Source: Crocinitomicaceae bacterium
Lineage (GTDB): Bacteria > Bacteroidota > Bacteroidia > Flavobacteriales_D > Crocinitomicaceae
Assembly: GCA_016709005.1 (NCBI GenBank)
Contig: JADJEU010000021.1
Coordinates: forward strand, 62,001-126,000
Direction: 5' to 3'
DNA: 64,000 nt
In this document: piece by piece, positions 33,987 to 42,650 of the stretch
Position numbering within the stretch: the first letter of the stretch is position 1
Layout: every line of letters begins with the position of its first letter
Made by a program: the position numbers and the translations under genes
Notes under the pieces: generated by a model
The model's input: the letters and a program-made list of their open reading frames with translations, nothing else
The model's database searches: none
What the model was told of the DNA's origin: nothing

Positions 33987-35117
33987 TTAGTACCACTCAA
34001 TCGCATATTTTTCCTGCATTTCAGTCATGAATGATTTTCCAAAAGTGCGCTGTGCTCTTTTAAAAAGATATTCTTCGAACATAACTGTTTGAGGGTCTTC
34101 ATAAAATTTATTAATTGTACTGGCAAGATCCAGAATTGCTTCAAAGGTTTTTTTCGTTTTTCCAGAAAATAGCATTAGTTAAGATATGATATTTTTCATA
34201 TTCGATCAAAGGTTCATATTCAAGACCTGATATTTTGCCTTCCAGAATGTGAGTTTTCATGAGACTTACTATCTTAAGTGCCATCGTTTCATCATTATAT
34301 GCAACCGCCATGTTTAAAGGCCATTCCAGATGCTCATCGTAAGATAAATAAATCTCCAGGATCCAGCTATCAACCAAAACTTGAATATTCCCATATGTCC
34401 TGATTGAACAACAGATTGCCAGGCATTATACGAAAGACGCAGGTTCGCTCCGTTCTCTATAAGATAATTGAAAGTAGCCATGTTGGAGTCCAGTATAGCA
34501 TAATCCAGAGGGCTTAGATAGACTGAATTTTTTTGATTCACGTCAAAGTTTCCAGATTTAACTACGTCTTCTATAATTGCACGTGATCCACCTGAAACGG
34601 CCAAATGCAATAGATTATTTCCGGTATTGCTGAGCAGGTTCAGGTCTGATTTTTCTTTCAGCTTGAAGTACCATTTTTCATTGCCATAAGTTGCAGCCAC
34701 CATAATCGCGTTATGACTGCGGCAGGCATCGCAGGTAATGGAAAGATTTGGATTTTCTGCATACAAGAGTTCGATCAGTTCATCATTTTTTGTTGAGATT
34801 GATGAAATGAATGCATTAGCCAGTGCATTTTCCCAGGACGAGTATTCGTCTATTTGTTCTTTCTTCGTGATGTAGTAGTTGACAATCTCGATTTGCTGCT
34901 TACCAGATGCATATACAATCGGGTCGATATCCAGATAATCGTAATCGCCGTCATAATAATCAACTTGAATGGTAATCGATTGTAAAATGTCAAAGCCTTT
35001 TGCCTCAATTTTTTGGATTGCTGCTAAATCGCCCTTATCAATTAGTTTTTTTAGATCCTGACTAAAAAGACCAGTACTGAAAAAAAGAATCAGCGACAAA
35101 CTAAATAAGATTCTCAT
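33987..35117 (-). pseudogene. Exported ankyrin-repeat protein, broken by two homopolymer indels
   Basis: Reading through gives one protein of about 375 residues. The signal peptide is MRILFSLSLILFFSTGLFSQ, followed by ankyrin-like repeats (LKKLIDKGDLAAIQKIEAKG; HNAIMVAATYGNEKWYFKLKEK; NLLHLAVSGGSRAIIEDVVKSG; LDYAILDSNMATFNYLIENG). The frame is lost at 34377 (AAGTTTTGG, one T short; the expected residues are FLVDSWILEIY) and again near 34147-34153 (run of 7). Both are homopolymers. It starts 38 bases after the WD40-caspase gene on the same strand and is probably co-transcribed with it. Confidence 0.75.
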
Positions 35118-35155
35118 AGTAAGTAGATAAAATGCTTTAAAGCAAATATACCATT

Positions 35156-38100
35156 TTACCAAAATCTAAAATCCAGCTCCAGGTTCTGAATACGTGTATT
35201 CGGAATTTGTTTTCCGCTTGAAAGTGCAGTTACTTTTGTTACCAGATATTCTTGCAATTCAAGCAGCATGATTGAACCATCACCATTTAAATCGGCCGTT
35301 TTACTTTGTAAACCATTGATGAGGCAATAGGTGAAAAGTCCATTGCGCCATTGGTCACTTTCCATCGCAAATTCTGCGCCACCGGCACTTGAAATTACGG
35401 TTGATCCTGTTCCGCGTCTTAAATCATTGAAGAGCTCTCCTGCAAGTCGGGTAGGGGTTGCGCCACTTTCTTTGTTTTGTACGGCGTCACCCACTGCACG
35501 GAATGAAATGTCTTCTGTATTTTCTTTTTCTTCGGTTACTTCAACAAAGAAAACATCTTCCTTATCAACTTCACCGCTGTGGCAGGTATCCATTACCAGA
35601 ATTTTTTTCAGCGCTTTTATTCCGTCCAAAACACTTTCCAGTTTTTCATAAGCTAAACCTTTCACCGAAGGATTTGTAAAATCCATATCGTACGTTCCGA
35701 AATAATAATCGAAGTTTTTATCCAGTACACCATGGCCTGCAACAAATAACATAACAACGTCATCAGGTTTGGACGTACTCAAAAAGGTTTTAAGTGCTTC
35801 AACATTGGTTGTGGTTACCTCCTGATTAAAAAGTGATTTTGTTTTTACTGAATTGTAAATACCAGAAGAATTAGAACTGAAAAGTGTTACCAGATCTTGT
35901 GCATCTTTTACTGCATAATTTAAATTGTAGCGTGAGTCCTTGTATTCACTGGTTCCAATCGTAATCAGATATAGATCTTTTTTTGGTTCGGCCCCGGTTT
36001 TTTCAACGTAGATTGTCTGCATCAGACTTTCGTATCCGGCACTGTTTCTGCAGCCGATTTGAATTTTATTCATGCCGTAAACCAATCCAATTTCTTCCGT
36101 CACAGTAAGTTTCGTTTTACCTGTAATCAGCTTCCCTTTTTTACCGTAGATTGGAACGTTGTTGATGAAAATATTGTACGAGGTTAAACTTTTCGAATCT
36201 GCAAAATCAATTGAAACGGGTATGCTCACCTTTTCAGTTACCGCCGGAATGTTAATCAGATTTGTAATCTTAGCAGTTGGAATATCGGTCAACGAAACTG
36301 TAGTTGAAGGTTGTAATCCAAGTTTCTTGATACGTTTTTGATAAGCCATTTCATACAAGGTCATCAAAGCGGTATCGGTGCATTCCATTTTTTTCAATAC
36401 CAAATCTGGTCGGTTAAAAACCGCATCAAATTGCTCAAACGGGTACGCACGATTTCCAATCCGGAACGTTACCAAATCATATCCTTCTTTTGAAACCTTG
36501 TAAAAATTTTCTTTCGTTTTCATGATGTAGTTGTCACCGTCAGCAACCATCAATAAATCTTCCCTGCCGGTAGATGGATCCATAATCATAAACTGTCCGC
36601 TTTTGAAAGTAATTCCTACTTTGCCTTTTGGACTTATGGAGATATGCGTGATTTGTTTTGGCGACGCATGTAAACTTTTGATGGCAGTACCCGTGAATAA
36701 ATTTTCAAAATAGATATAATCATCTTTCAGCGTGATAGCATAATCGCTTGGTTTATCCATGGGTGCAGACTGACCATCAATTTTTAATTTTTCAGTTTGA
36801 AGAACATCAAATTGTGAGGTGTTGTATTTTTTTACACCAAACATGGAGTTCACAATCATGTATTGACCATCTGAAGAAAAGTTTACAAAAGCTTCACGCG
36901 AATAGCCAAGGTTATCTGGTAAAACATTTTCGAAAACTAAATTCCAATCCGCTGTGTTGAATACAAACGTTTTGCTGGTATTAAAACACACTGCAAGGTA
37001 TTTTCCGTCCGGCGAAAATGCAAGAGAATTGGCCTCGTAAACAAATCGCAAATTGCCTGTAGTTGGTGCAGGTGTCAGGAGTTTATTTACAAATTCAAAA
37101 GTTTCCAAACTGATAATTGAAATGGCAGAATCACCAGAACCTAATACCGCCAGATATTTTTCATCCGGTGAAGTTAGAATTTGATTGATATTCAGTTGAT
37201 ACGACCAGAGTGCTCTTTTATACACTGGCTTGCGATCTTTTACTTCGTACAATCTGATCTCATCACCTTCCATTTTTGTAATCAGGAAATTTCCTTTGGA
37301 AGAATATTTTACAATATCTCTTTCTGCAAAACTTCTTTTTACAACTGCTGTTCCTACCCCTGTAGAGGTAGTTTTAATTCCACCTTTAATATCACCAACA
37401 ATTCCTCCGTTTCGAATGCGGTTGATTTTATCCAGGGGATTACTTGTCAGTGTTCCAACTGTAATTCTTCTTGGTGGAATTTCACGTTTTGGTTCGATCA
37501 GTTGAAACTGGCCATAACGTTCGGCTAAATTGAAATCCCAAAAAGTCAGAATACGATCATCACCCAATGTAACGACTTCGTTGTTGATTGGATGAAAGTC
37601 AAACGTATAAATTGGATTAACAGTTCCACCCAGCGTTCTGTGAAGCGTTCCGCGATTCATATCCCATACACGAATTACATTGTCGTTATCTTTTGATTTT
37701 TGAGATTTGGTACGTCTGAATCCGGTACTGGCAACTGTACTTCCGTCAGGACTTATAGTAAGTGCATTCACAACTTCAGAAGATTCATTTTCATCAGAAC
37801 GCCCTTTGAATTCAAAAATTAAATTGCCTTCAAAATCCCAAACTTTTAATTCCTTCGTTTGTGAAGCAGTAACGAATCTGTTTTTGGCAACGTTTGCATC
37901 AAAGGCTACAATTGGAGTTGCAGATGCCGTAAAATGTTTGCTGCTGGAAAGATCCTGGATATTCCATAAGTGAACCAAGCCACCGCCACCTGTAGTGATA
38001 AGACTTTGTCCGCTGTTATAAAATTTTAATCCTTTGATTGCACCCAGGTGAATTTTTTCTGATTTTTCTATTTGTGCAGATGATATATTATAGAGAGTTA

Positions 38101-38641
38101 CTTTGCCACCGCTGCCGCCAGAAACAATATATTTGTCGGTGGCGTCAATTTTCATGATTGGCAAATCTTCTTTGTACAAAACAGCCGGATGTTGAAAATC
38201 ACTCAAAGTCCATTTCATTACCCTGCCGCCAAGTGTAGAAGCATAGACAACATTTGGATCATTGGGTGAACAAACAAAATCAGAAACCGGTTCATCAATG
38301 TCAACAGAGTCAATTAATTTCCAATTCACGATATCCCAAACCATGGTACGATCATCTTTTGCCGATGTAAAAAGCATAGTACCATCTCTGTTAAATTCAA
38401 TGGCAGTGGTTGCGTTTTCATGACCTTCCAGTTTTCCAATGATTTTTCCGGAATTTACATCCCATACCTTAACGGAAGTTTCTTTTGCAGATCCGGATGC
38501 GATCAAAGATCCATCGGGGCTATAGGCAATGATGGTAATGACACCCTGAATTTTTTCCTGAGTGATTACTTCTATATCCTGACTATAGCCAAACGTGAAT
38601 GCGGTTAACGCGAAGATGGTTGTAAAAATGAAATTTTTCAT
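35156..38641 (-). CDS. Exported WD40-repeat protein with C-terminal caspase (C14) domain
   Basis: About 1161 residues. The start MKNFIFTTIFALTAFTFGYSQ gives a signal peptide; a longer frame adds six residues only. WD40 repeats span roughly residues 25-700 (AYSPDGSLIASGSAKETSVKVWDV; TAIEFNRDGTMLFTSAKDDRTMVWDI). An Ig-like linker follows (VSIPVSIDFADSKSL). A caspase-fold peptidase (about 905-1161) has DLYLITIGTSEYKD, the catalytic His in VAGHGVLD (about 970) and the catalytic Cys in VMDTCHSG (about 1020). An insert of charged residues follows the Cys, where caspases are processed. Both catalytic residues are intact. Confidence 0.9.
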   Translation of the reverse strand: MKNFIFTTIFALTAFTFGYSQDIEVITQEKIQGVITIIAYSPDGSLIASGSAKETSVKVWDVNSGKIIGKLEGHENATTAIEFNRDGTMLFTSAKDDRTMVWDIVNWKLIDSVDIDEPVSDFVCSPNDPNVVYASTLGGRVMKWTLSDFQHPAVLYKEDLPIMKIDATDKYIVSGGSGGKVTLYNISSAQIEKSEKIHLGAIKGLKFYNSGQSLITTGGGGLVHLWNIQDLSSSKHFTASATPIVAFDANVAKNRFVTASQTKELKVWDFEGNLIFEFKGRSDENESSEVVNALTISPDGSTVASTGFRRTKSQKSKDNDNVIRVWDMNRGTLHRTLGGTVNPIYTFDFHPINNEVVTLGDDRILTFWDFNLAERYGQFQLIEPKREIPPRRITVGTLTSNPLDKINRIRNGGIVGDIKGGIKTTSTGVGTAVVKRSFAERDIVKYSSKGNFLITKMEGDEIRLYEVKDRKPVYKRALWSYQLNINQILTSPDEKYLAVLGSGDSAISIISLETFEFVNKLLTPAPTTGNLRFVYEANSLAFSPDGKYLAVCFNTSKTFVFNTADWNLVFENVLPDNLGYSREAFVNFSSDGQYMIVNSMFGVKKYNTSQFDVLQTEKLKIDGQSAPMDKPSDYAITLKDDYIYFENLFTGTAIKSLHASPKQITHISISPKGKVGITFKSGQFMIMDPSTGREDLLMVADGDNYIMKTKENFYKVSKEGYDLVTFRIGNRAYPFEQFDAVFNRPDLVLKKMECTDTALMTLYEMAYQKRIKKLGLQPSTTVSLTDIPTAKITNLINIPAVTEKVSIPVSIDFADSKSLTSYNIFINNVPIYGKKGKLITGKTKLTVTEEIGLVYGMNKIQIGCRNSAGYESLMQTIYVEKTGAEPKKDLYLITIGTSEYKDSRYNLNYAVKDAQDLVTLFSSNSSGIYNSVKTKSLFNQEVTTTNVEALKTFLSTSKPDDVVMLFVAGHGVLDKNFDYYFGTYDMDFTNPSVKGLAYEKLESVLDGIKALKKILVMDTCHSGEVDKEDVFFVEVTEEKENTEDISFRAVGDAVQNKESGATPTRLAGELFNDLRRGTGSTVISSAGGAEFAMESDQWRNGLFTYCLINGLQSKTADLNGDGSIMLLELQEYLVTKVTALSSGKQIPNTRIQNLELDFRFW

Positions 38642-38791
38642 AAGCTTAAATTCTTTCACAAAGATAATGCCTAAAACTTTGATTTCAACTGTTTATTGGC
38701 TGGGTGATATTCTAATACAAGTTAAAACGATAGAGGTTCACTGGATTCAAAAAAACAATTACTTTAGAATGTGATCTGTAAAGGTAAAATT

Positions 38792-39355
38792 ATGATTCCA
38801 GAAGTCCAAACCAAATTGTTTCAACCAATCGCAACCAAAATTGACGATACGCATTTTATACTTAAAGAAGACTATGTTTATTATTGGAAAATGCCCGGTT
38901 TAAATGCAGACAACACTTCAGAAAAATATGATGTCGAAAATTGGATTATTGTAAAAGCCGGCTTTCGCTGGGATGGAGCATCTGTACCAAAATTTCTTTG
39001 GAGATTTGGCTTCAAGACAGATGGACAGCATCGCGCAGCTGCATTGGTGCATGATTTTGTTTATGTCTACCATGGCAATCTGCCTGAGGGTTCTATGATA
39101 TCGCGTTATAAAGACGAGTTGCATCAAAATCAATATGGCTCCTTTTCTCGTGAAGATGCCGACCGGCTTTTTGGAAGAATGATGAAAGAAGCAGGTGTTT
39201 CCAAAGGACGAAGAAATTTTATGAAATGGGGCGTAACCTGGTTTGGTTGGATTTTCTGGCAGGATGGTGTTGATTTAAAACGTGGCGCAGTCATTAAACT
39301 CCTCTCTTTTCTGGCCGTGCTCTCAACGTTGATTATGTTGATTGTTAAACTTTAA
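38792..39355 (+). CDS. DUF1353 family protein with C-terminal membrane segment
   Basis: A 187-residue protein. The ATG at 38792 has AAAGG 7 bases upstream; a GTG at 38771 would add seven residues. The DUF1353 core is clear: FRWDGASVPKFLWRFG, AAALVHDFVY and SREDADRLFGRMMKEAGV. The C-terminus is a hydrophobic helix (LLSFLAVLSTLIMLIVKL), so it is probably membrane attached. DUF1353 is common in phage and also in chromosomal genes; its function is unknown. Confidence 0.85.
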   Translation: MIPEVQTKLFQPIATKIDDTHFILKEDYVYYWKMPGLNADNTSEKYDVENWIIVKAGFRWDGASVPKFLWRFGFKTDGQHRAAALVHDFVYVYHGNLPEGSMISRYKDELHQNQYGSFSREDADRLFGRMMKEAGVSKGRRNFMKWGVTWFGWIFWQDGVDLKRGAVIKLLSFLAVLSTLIMLIVKL

Positions 39356-39422
39356 TGCGGGCAGATTTTTTTGAGTTTTCTTGCAGTAAAATGACAATTT
39401 CGTTGAATGAAGATTCAGTTTA

Positions 39423-40964
39423 TTATGGACGATAGGGTTTCAAATCATAAATGAAGAGATCATTTGAATCCGCTACATAATAATCCAGGTAGCCCTGTAT
39501 TGAACCCGAGTCGCTCATAGTTGGAACACGCTCGTTAAGAATTAAGAATTCAGCCCCTCTTTCAATTGCGTCAGACATATTCCAATGATACGTCATGCTT
39601 TGAAATCCGGACCATCCTTTTCTGTTCATCAGGCTCAACGCAAAGCTGGGTGATTTGTCTGAAAAAGCAACCACGTAACCGTCTTTTGAAATGCCGTTAT
39701 TCATTAGAAAGTCTTCACTGTTTTGATAGTTTTCAAAATAATGGACACTATTGATGGCAGTGTCTTTTGAACGTTCATTCATTTTTTCCCAGGTGTAGTT
39801 GAGACCAAAATAGAACAGGACTGGCAGGATCACGGACAATGAAATCTGGAAATGATTTTTCTGAAGCACGAATGACAGACGATAAATTGTAAATCCAATG
39901 GTCAACGGAATCATAAATAGAATCGGATAGACATAATAGTCATGATATTCAAACATGTTAAAAAACAGAATCACGAATAAAATACTACCTAAAAAACTGA
40001 ATAGATAAAAAAGAGAAAACAGAATTAATTTTTTGGTCCACCAGAATAAATTGGTTGCAATCAACAAGACAAATACCCACAAAAATCCAGGATGTATATA
40101 AACTGGAATCCAATTCTCCGCAACTGCTTTTAGTGTAGTACTTATTTGCTCGGTAGAATATTTCCAGATTGGTCTGGGTTCAGATAAAAAGTAATCTGAT
40201 CCTGCGTGCGTATTATACCAATTTGTATAAAGAAACCAGATGCCGACAGCTATGAAAGGGCTGAACCAAAACCAACTGAATTTAATTCGATCATCTTTAA
40301 TCCAATATTTATTGATGAGCGCACAAATCAAAATTGCAATAAAAGGAATTAAAAAAAACGGTTTGATCATACCGCCAATTGAAATAAAAAAAAGTGCCCA
40401 GAACAAGTTCTTTTTTTTATTATTCAATGTTGATTTTAATAGAAACCAAAGACCAATGAAAACAAAATTGAGTGCGACCGGGTCAGGCAAATAATCAATC
40501 GCATAAATAGAAAAAACGGGACTTAGAAAGACACTTAGTGCGATCACAAAACTCAGTAAAAAGTTTTTTGCAAAGTGATTTACAATTTTAAAGAGTGCAA
40601 ATAATCCTGCAACTAAAAGTACCATCCAATTTATTTTTGCGATGATGGAATGGTTTCCAAAAATGGATTGCTGAATGGCAATGAAATAATAGAAAATTGG
40701 AAATTCGGCAACCGCTCTTCCGCCAGATTCAAGCTGATTATAATAGATTGAATGATCAAAAAAATTCAGCCCGTTGTAATAGTAATTTGAGATTTGCGCG
40801 TAAGTATCACTTTTTCTCCAGTAGTGAAATCCCATGATCATGTCACGCAGGTGACGATTGATGTGAAGATGAACAAAGACAAGCCAGAGCAAGGAACCAA
40901 ACAGTACAAACTGAACCCCTGTTTTTGACCCGAACGTTTTTAGTTTCTCCAGCATACTTTGCAT
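39423..40964 (-). CDS. Membrane glycosyltransferase-like protein (GT39/PMT-type, GT-C fold)
   Basis: About 513 residues with roughly ten membrane helices (for example TGVQFVLFGSLLWLVFVHLH; NWMVLLVAGLFALFKIVNH). An early acidic loop carries YWRKSDTYAQISNYYY, and residues RAVAEFPIFYY lie between helices 1 and 2. This matches the ArnT/PMT_2 type of undecaprenyl- or dolichyl-phosphate-sugar transferase. The open frame extends to a TTG at 41009, but the ATG at 40964 is a better start. Last gene of a run beginning with PBP1A. Acceptor and donor unknown. Confidence 0.7.
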   Translation of the reverse strand: MQSMLEKLKTFGSKTGVQFVLFGSLLWLVFVHLHINRHLRDMIMGFHYWRKSDTYAQISNYYYNGLNFFDHSIYYNQLESGGRAVAEFPIFYYFIAIQQSIFGNHSIIAKINWMVLLVAGLFALFKIVNHFAKNFLLSFVIALSVFLSPVFSIYAIDYLPDPVALNFVFIGLWFLLKSTLNNKKKNLFWALFFISIGGMIKPFFLIPFIAILICALINKYWIKDDRIKFSWFWFSPFIAVGIWFLYTNWYNTHAGSDYFLSEPRPIWKYSTEQISTTLKAVAENWIPVYIHPGFLWVFVLLIATNLFWWTKKLILFSLFYLFSFLGSILFVILFFNMFEYHDYYVYPILFMIPLTIGFTIYRLSFVLQKNHFQISLSVILPVLFYFGLNYTWEKMNERSKDTAINSVHYFENYQNSEDFLMNNGISKDGYVVAFSDKSPSFALSLMNRKGWSGFQSMTYHWNMSDAIERGAEFLILNERVPTMSDSGSIQGYLDYYVADSNDLFIYDLKPYRP

Positions 40965-41019
40965 CTGGTCAAAGTTAGTTTGATGGCACGCATCATGTTG
41001 ATCGGCCAAATGACTTGCG

Positions 41020-41676
41020 TCAGATTTTCATTTCAGGTACAAAGTCCGGCACTACTAAATCGCCTTCCGTTGCTTTTTGAATTTCTTCAACAGATACTCC
41101 CGGTGCTCTTTCAATAAGATGAAATTTATTGTCTTTTATTGCCAGAACAGCAAGGTCTGTAACAACGCGCGTAACACAACCAACTCCTGTTAACGGCAAT
41201 GAACATTTTTTCAAAATTTTGGATTCGCCTTTTGTGTTGGTATGCAACATCGCAACAATAATATTTTCAGCAGATGCAACTAAATCCATTGCACCGCCCA
41301 TACCTTTTACCATTTTGCCCGGAATTTTCCAATTGGCAATGTCACCGTTTTGTGCAACTTCCATGGCGCCAAGTACAGTTAGCTGAACATGTTTACCACG
41401 AATCATTGCAAAAGACATAGCCGAGTCAAAAATAGCAGCGCCTTTTTTTAAGGTCACGGTCTGTTTTCCGGCATTGATTAAATCAGCGTCCTCTTCACCT
41501 TCAAATGGAAAAGGACCCATGCCTAAAATTCCATTTTCAGATTGAAATTCTACTTCAATTCCATCCGGAACATAATTCGCAACAAGCGTAGGAATGCCGA
41601 TTCCTAAATTTACATACCAGCCGTTTTGCAATTCTTGTGCAATGCGTTTTGCAATTCCTATTTTATCCAATGCCAT
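41020..41676 (-). CDS. scoB: 3-oxoacid CoA-transferase, subunit B
   Basis: A 218-residue beta subunit of succinyl-CoA:3-ketoacid-CoA transferase, which activates acetoacetate using succinyl-CoA. The active-site Glu sits in the SENGILGMG motif (residues 46-54), the hallmark of the subunit. GIGIPTLVANY, KGAAIFDSAMSFAMIRG and GKMVKGMGGAMDLV are also typical. It ends the scoA-small gene-scoB series (3-base spacing to the small gene). Confidence 0.95.
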   Translation of the reverse strand: MALDKIGIAKRIAQELQNGWYVNLGIGIPTLVANYVPDGIEVEFQSENGILGMGPFPFEGEEDADLINAGKQTVTLKKGAAIFDSAMSFAMIRGKHVQLTVLGAMEVAQNGDIANWKIPGKMVKGMGGAMDLVASAENIIVAMLHTNTKGESKILKKCSLPLTGVGCVTRVVTDLAVLAIKDNKFHLIERAPGVSVEEIQKATEGDLVVPDFVPEMKI

Positions 41677-41679
41677 AAA

Positions 41680-41940
41680 TTAATCCTTTCGGTTTTTAAT
41701 TTTAGTTTCGATGAATTCAATCAATGCTTTTGGGTCAACATCACCGCCTTTACCTTCTGATCCCTTTTTAAGATCTCCGATTAGTTGATCCAGTTGTGCG
41801 CTTGTAAATGACCAATGTAAAAGTTCGTCTTTCCAATGTTCTGTGCCTTCTCCTCCTGCCATAATACCTCGCAGCATTTGTTCAAAAATATGTGCAGGTA
41901 CAGTTACTTTTTTTTGTGATTCTGATTTTTCTTTTGTCAT
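41680..41940 (-). CDS. Small hypothetical protein between scoA and scoB
   Basis: An 86-residue soluble, charged protein (MTKEKSESQKKVTVPAHIFEQML; EHWKDELLHWSFTSAQLDQLIGDLKKG). It has 3-base gaps to both CoA-transferase genes, so it is certainly part of the transcript and probably translationally coupled. No family is recognised. Its placement between two subunits of a heteromeric enzyme suggests an assembly or regulatory role, but this is inference. Confidence 0.65.
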   Translation of the reverse strand: MTKEKSESQKKVTVPAHIFEQMLRGIMAGGEGTEHWKDELLHWSFTSAQLDQLIGDLKKGSEGKGGDVDPKALIEFIETKIKNRKD

Positions 41941-41943
41941 TTT

Positions 41944-42642
41944 CTAGTTTCGTTTTCTCACCGTGCGCTGCTCAATGCGTTTCTCAAATTTTTCACCTTT
42001 GAAAATGCGTTGAACAAAAATTCCGGGAGTATGAATGAAGTTTGGATCGAGCTCTCCGGCCGGCACCAATTCTTCAACTTCGGCTATGGTAATTTTTCCG
42101 GCCATAGCCATCATTGGATTAAAATTTCGTGCAGTTGATTTGAAGACCAGATTTCCTTCTGTATCTCCTTTCCATGCTTTTACAATTGCAAAATCAGCGG
42201 TTAATGCCATTTCCAGAATATGCGGCTTGCCATTAAAAATGCGCACATCTTTTCCTGCTGCAATTTCAGTCCCGTATCCTGCAGGAGTATAAAATGCAGG
42301 TATTCCGGCTCCACCTGCGCGGCATCTTTCAGCTAAAGATCCTTGTGGAATTAAATCAACTTCTAATTCACCACTCAGCATTTGTCTTTCAAATTCTTCG
42401 TTTTCACCTACGTAAGATGAAATCATTTTTTTGATCTGTTTCGTCTGTAATAAAAGTCCCAAACCAAAATCATCTACGCCTGCGTTATTTGAAATGCAGG
42501 TAAGATTTTTTACGCCCATTTTTACGAGCTGTGCAATACTGTTTTCCGGAATTCCGCATAAGCCAAAGCCACCCAACATGAGCGTCATGTTGTCCTGAAT
42601 TCCGGCACAAGCTTCTTCTACATTTTTTACAACTTTATTCAT
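41944..42642 (-). CDS. scoA: 3-oxoacid CoA-transferase, subunit A
   Basis: A 232-residue alpha subunit. It has LMLGGFGLCGIPENSI (CoA-binding glycine region), SNNAGVDDFGLGLLL, KKMISSYVGENEEFERQ, and GSLAERCRAGGAGIPAFYTPAGYGT, which are all family motifs. It starts 8 bases after the PBP1A stop and is followed by the 86-residue gene and scoB. Confidence 0.95.
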   Translation of the reverse strand: MNKVVKNVEEACAGIQDNMTLMLGGFGLCGIPENSIAQLVKMGVKNLTCISNNAGVDDFGLGLLLQTKQIKKMISSYVGENEEFERQMLSGELEVDLIPQGSLAERCRAGGAGIPAFYTPAGYGTEIAAGKDVRIFNGKPHILEMALTADFAIVKAWKGDTEGNLVFKSTARNFNPMMAMAGKITIAEVEELVPAGELDPNFIHTPGIFVQRIFKGEKFEKRIEQRTVRKRN

Positions 42643-42650
42643 AGCGTTTT

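Noticed and set aside
33987..34377. Two small minus-strand genes downstream of the ankyrin gene
   Set aside because: They are the continuation of the ankyrin protein after two homopolymer frameshifts.
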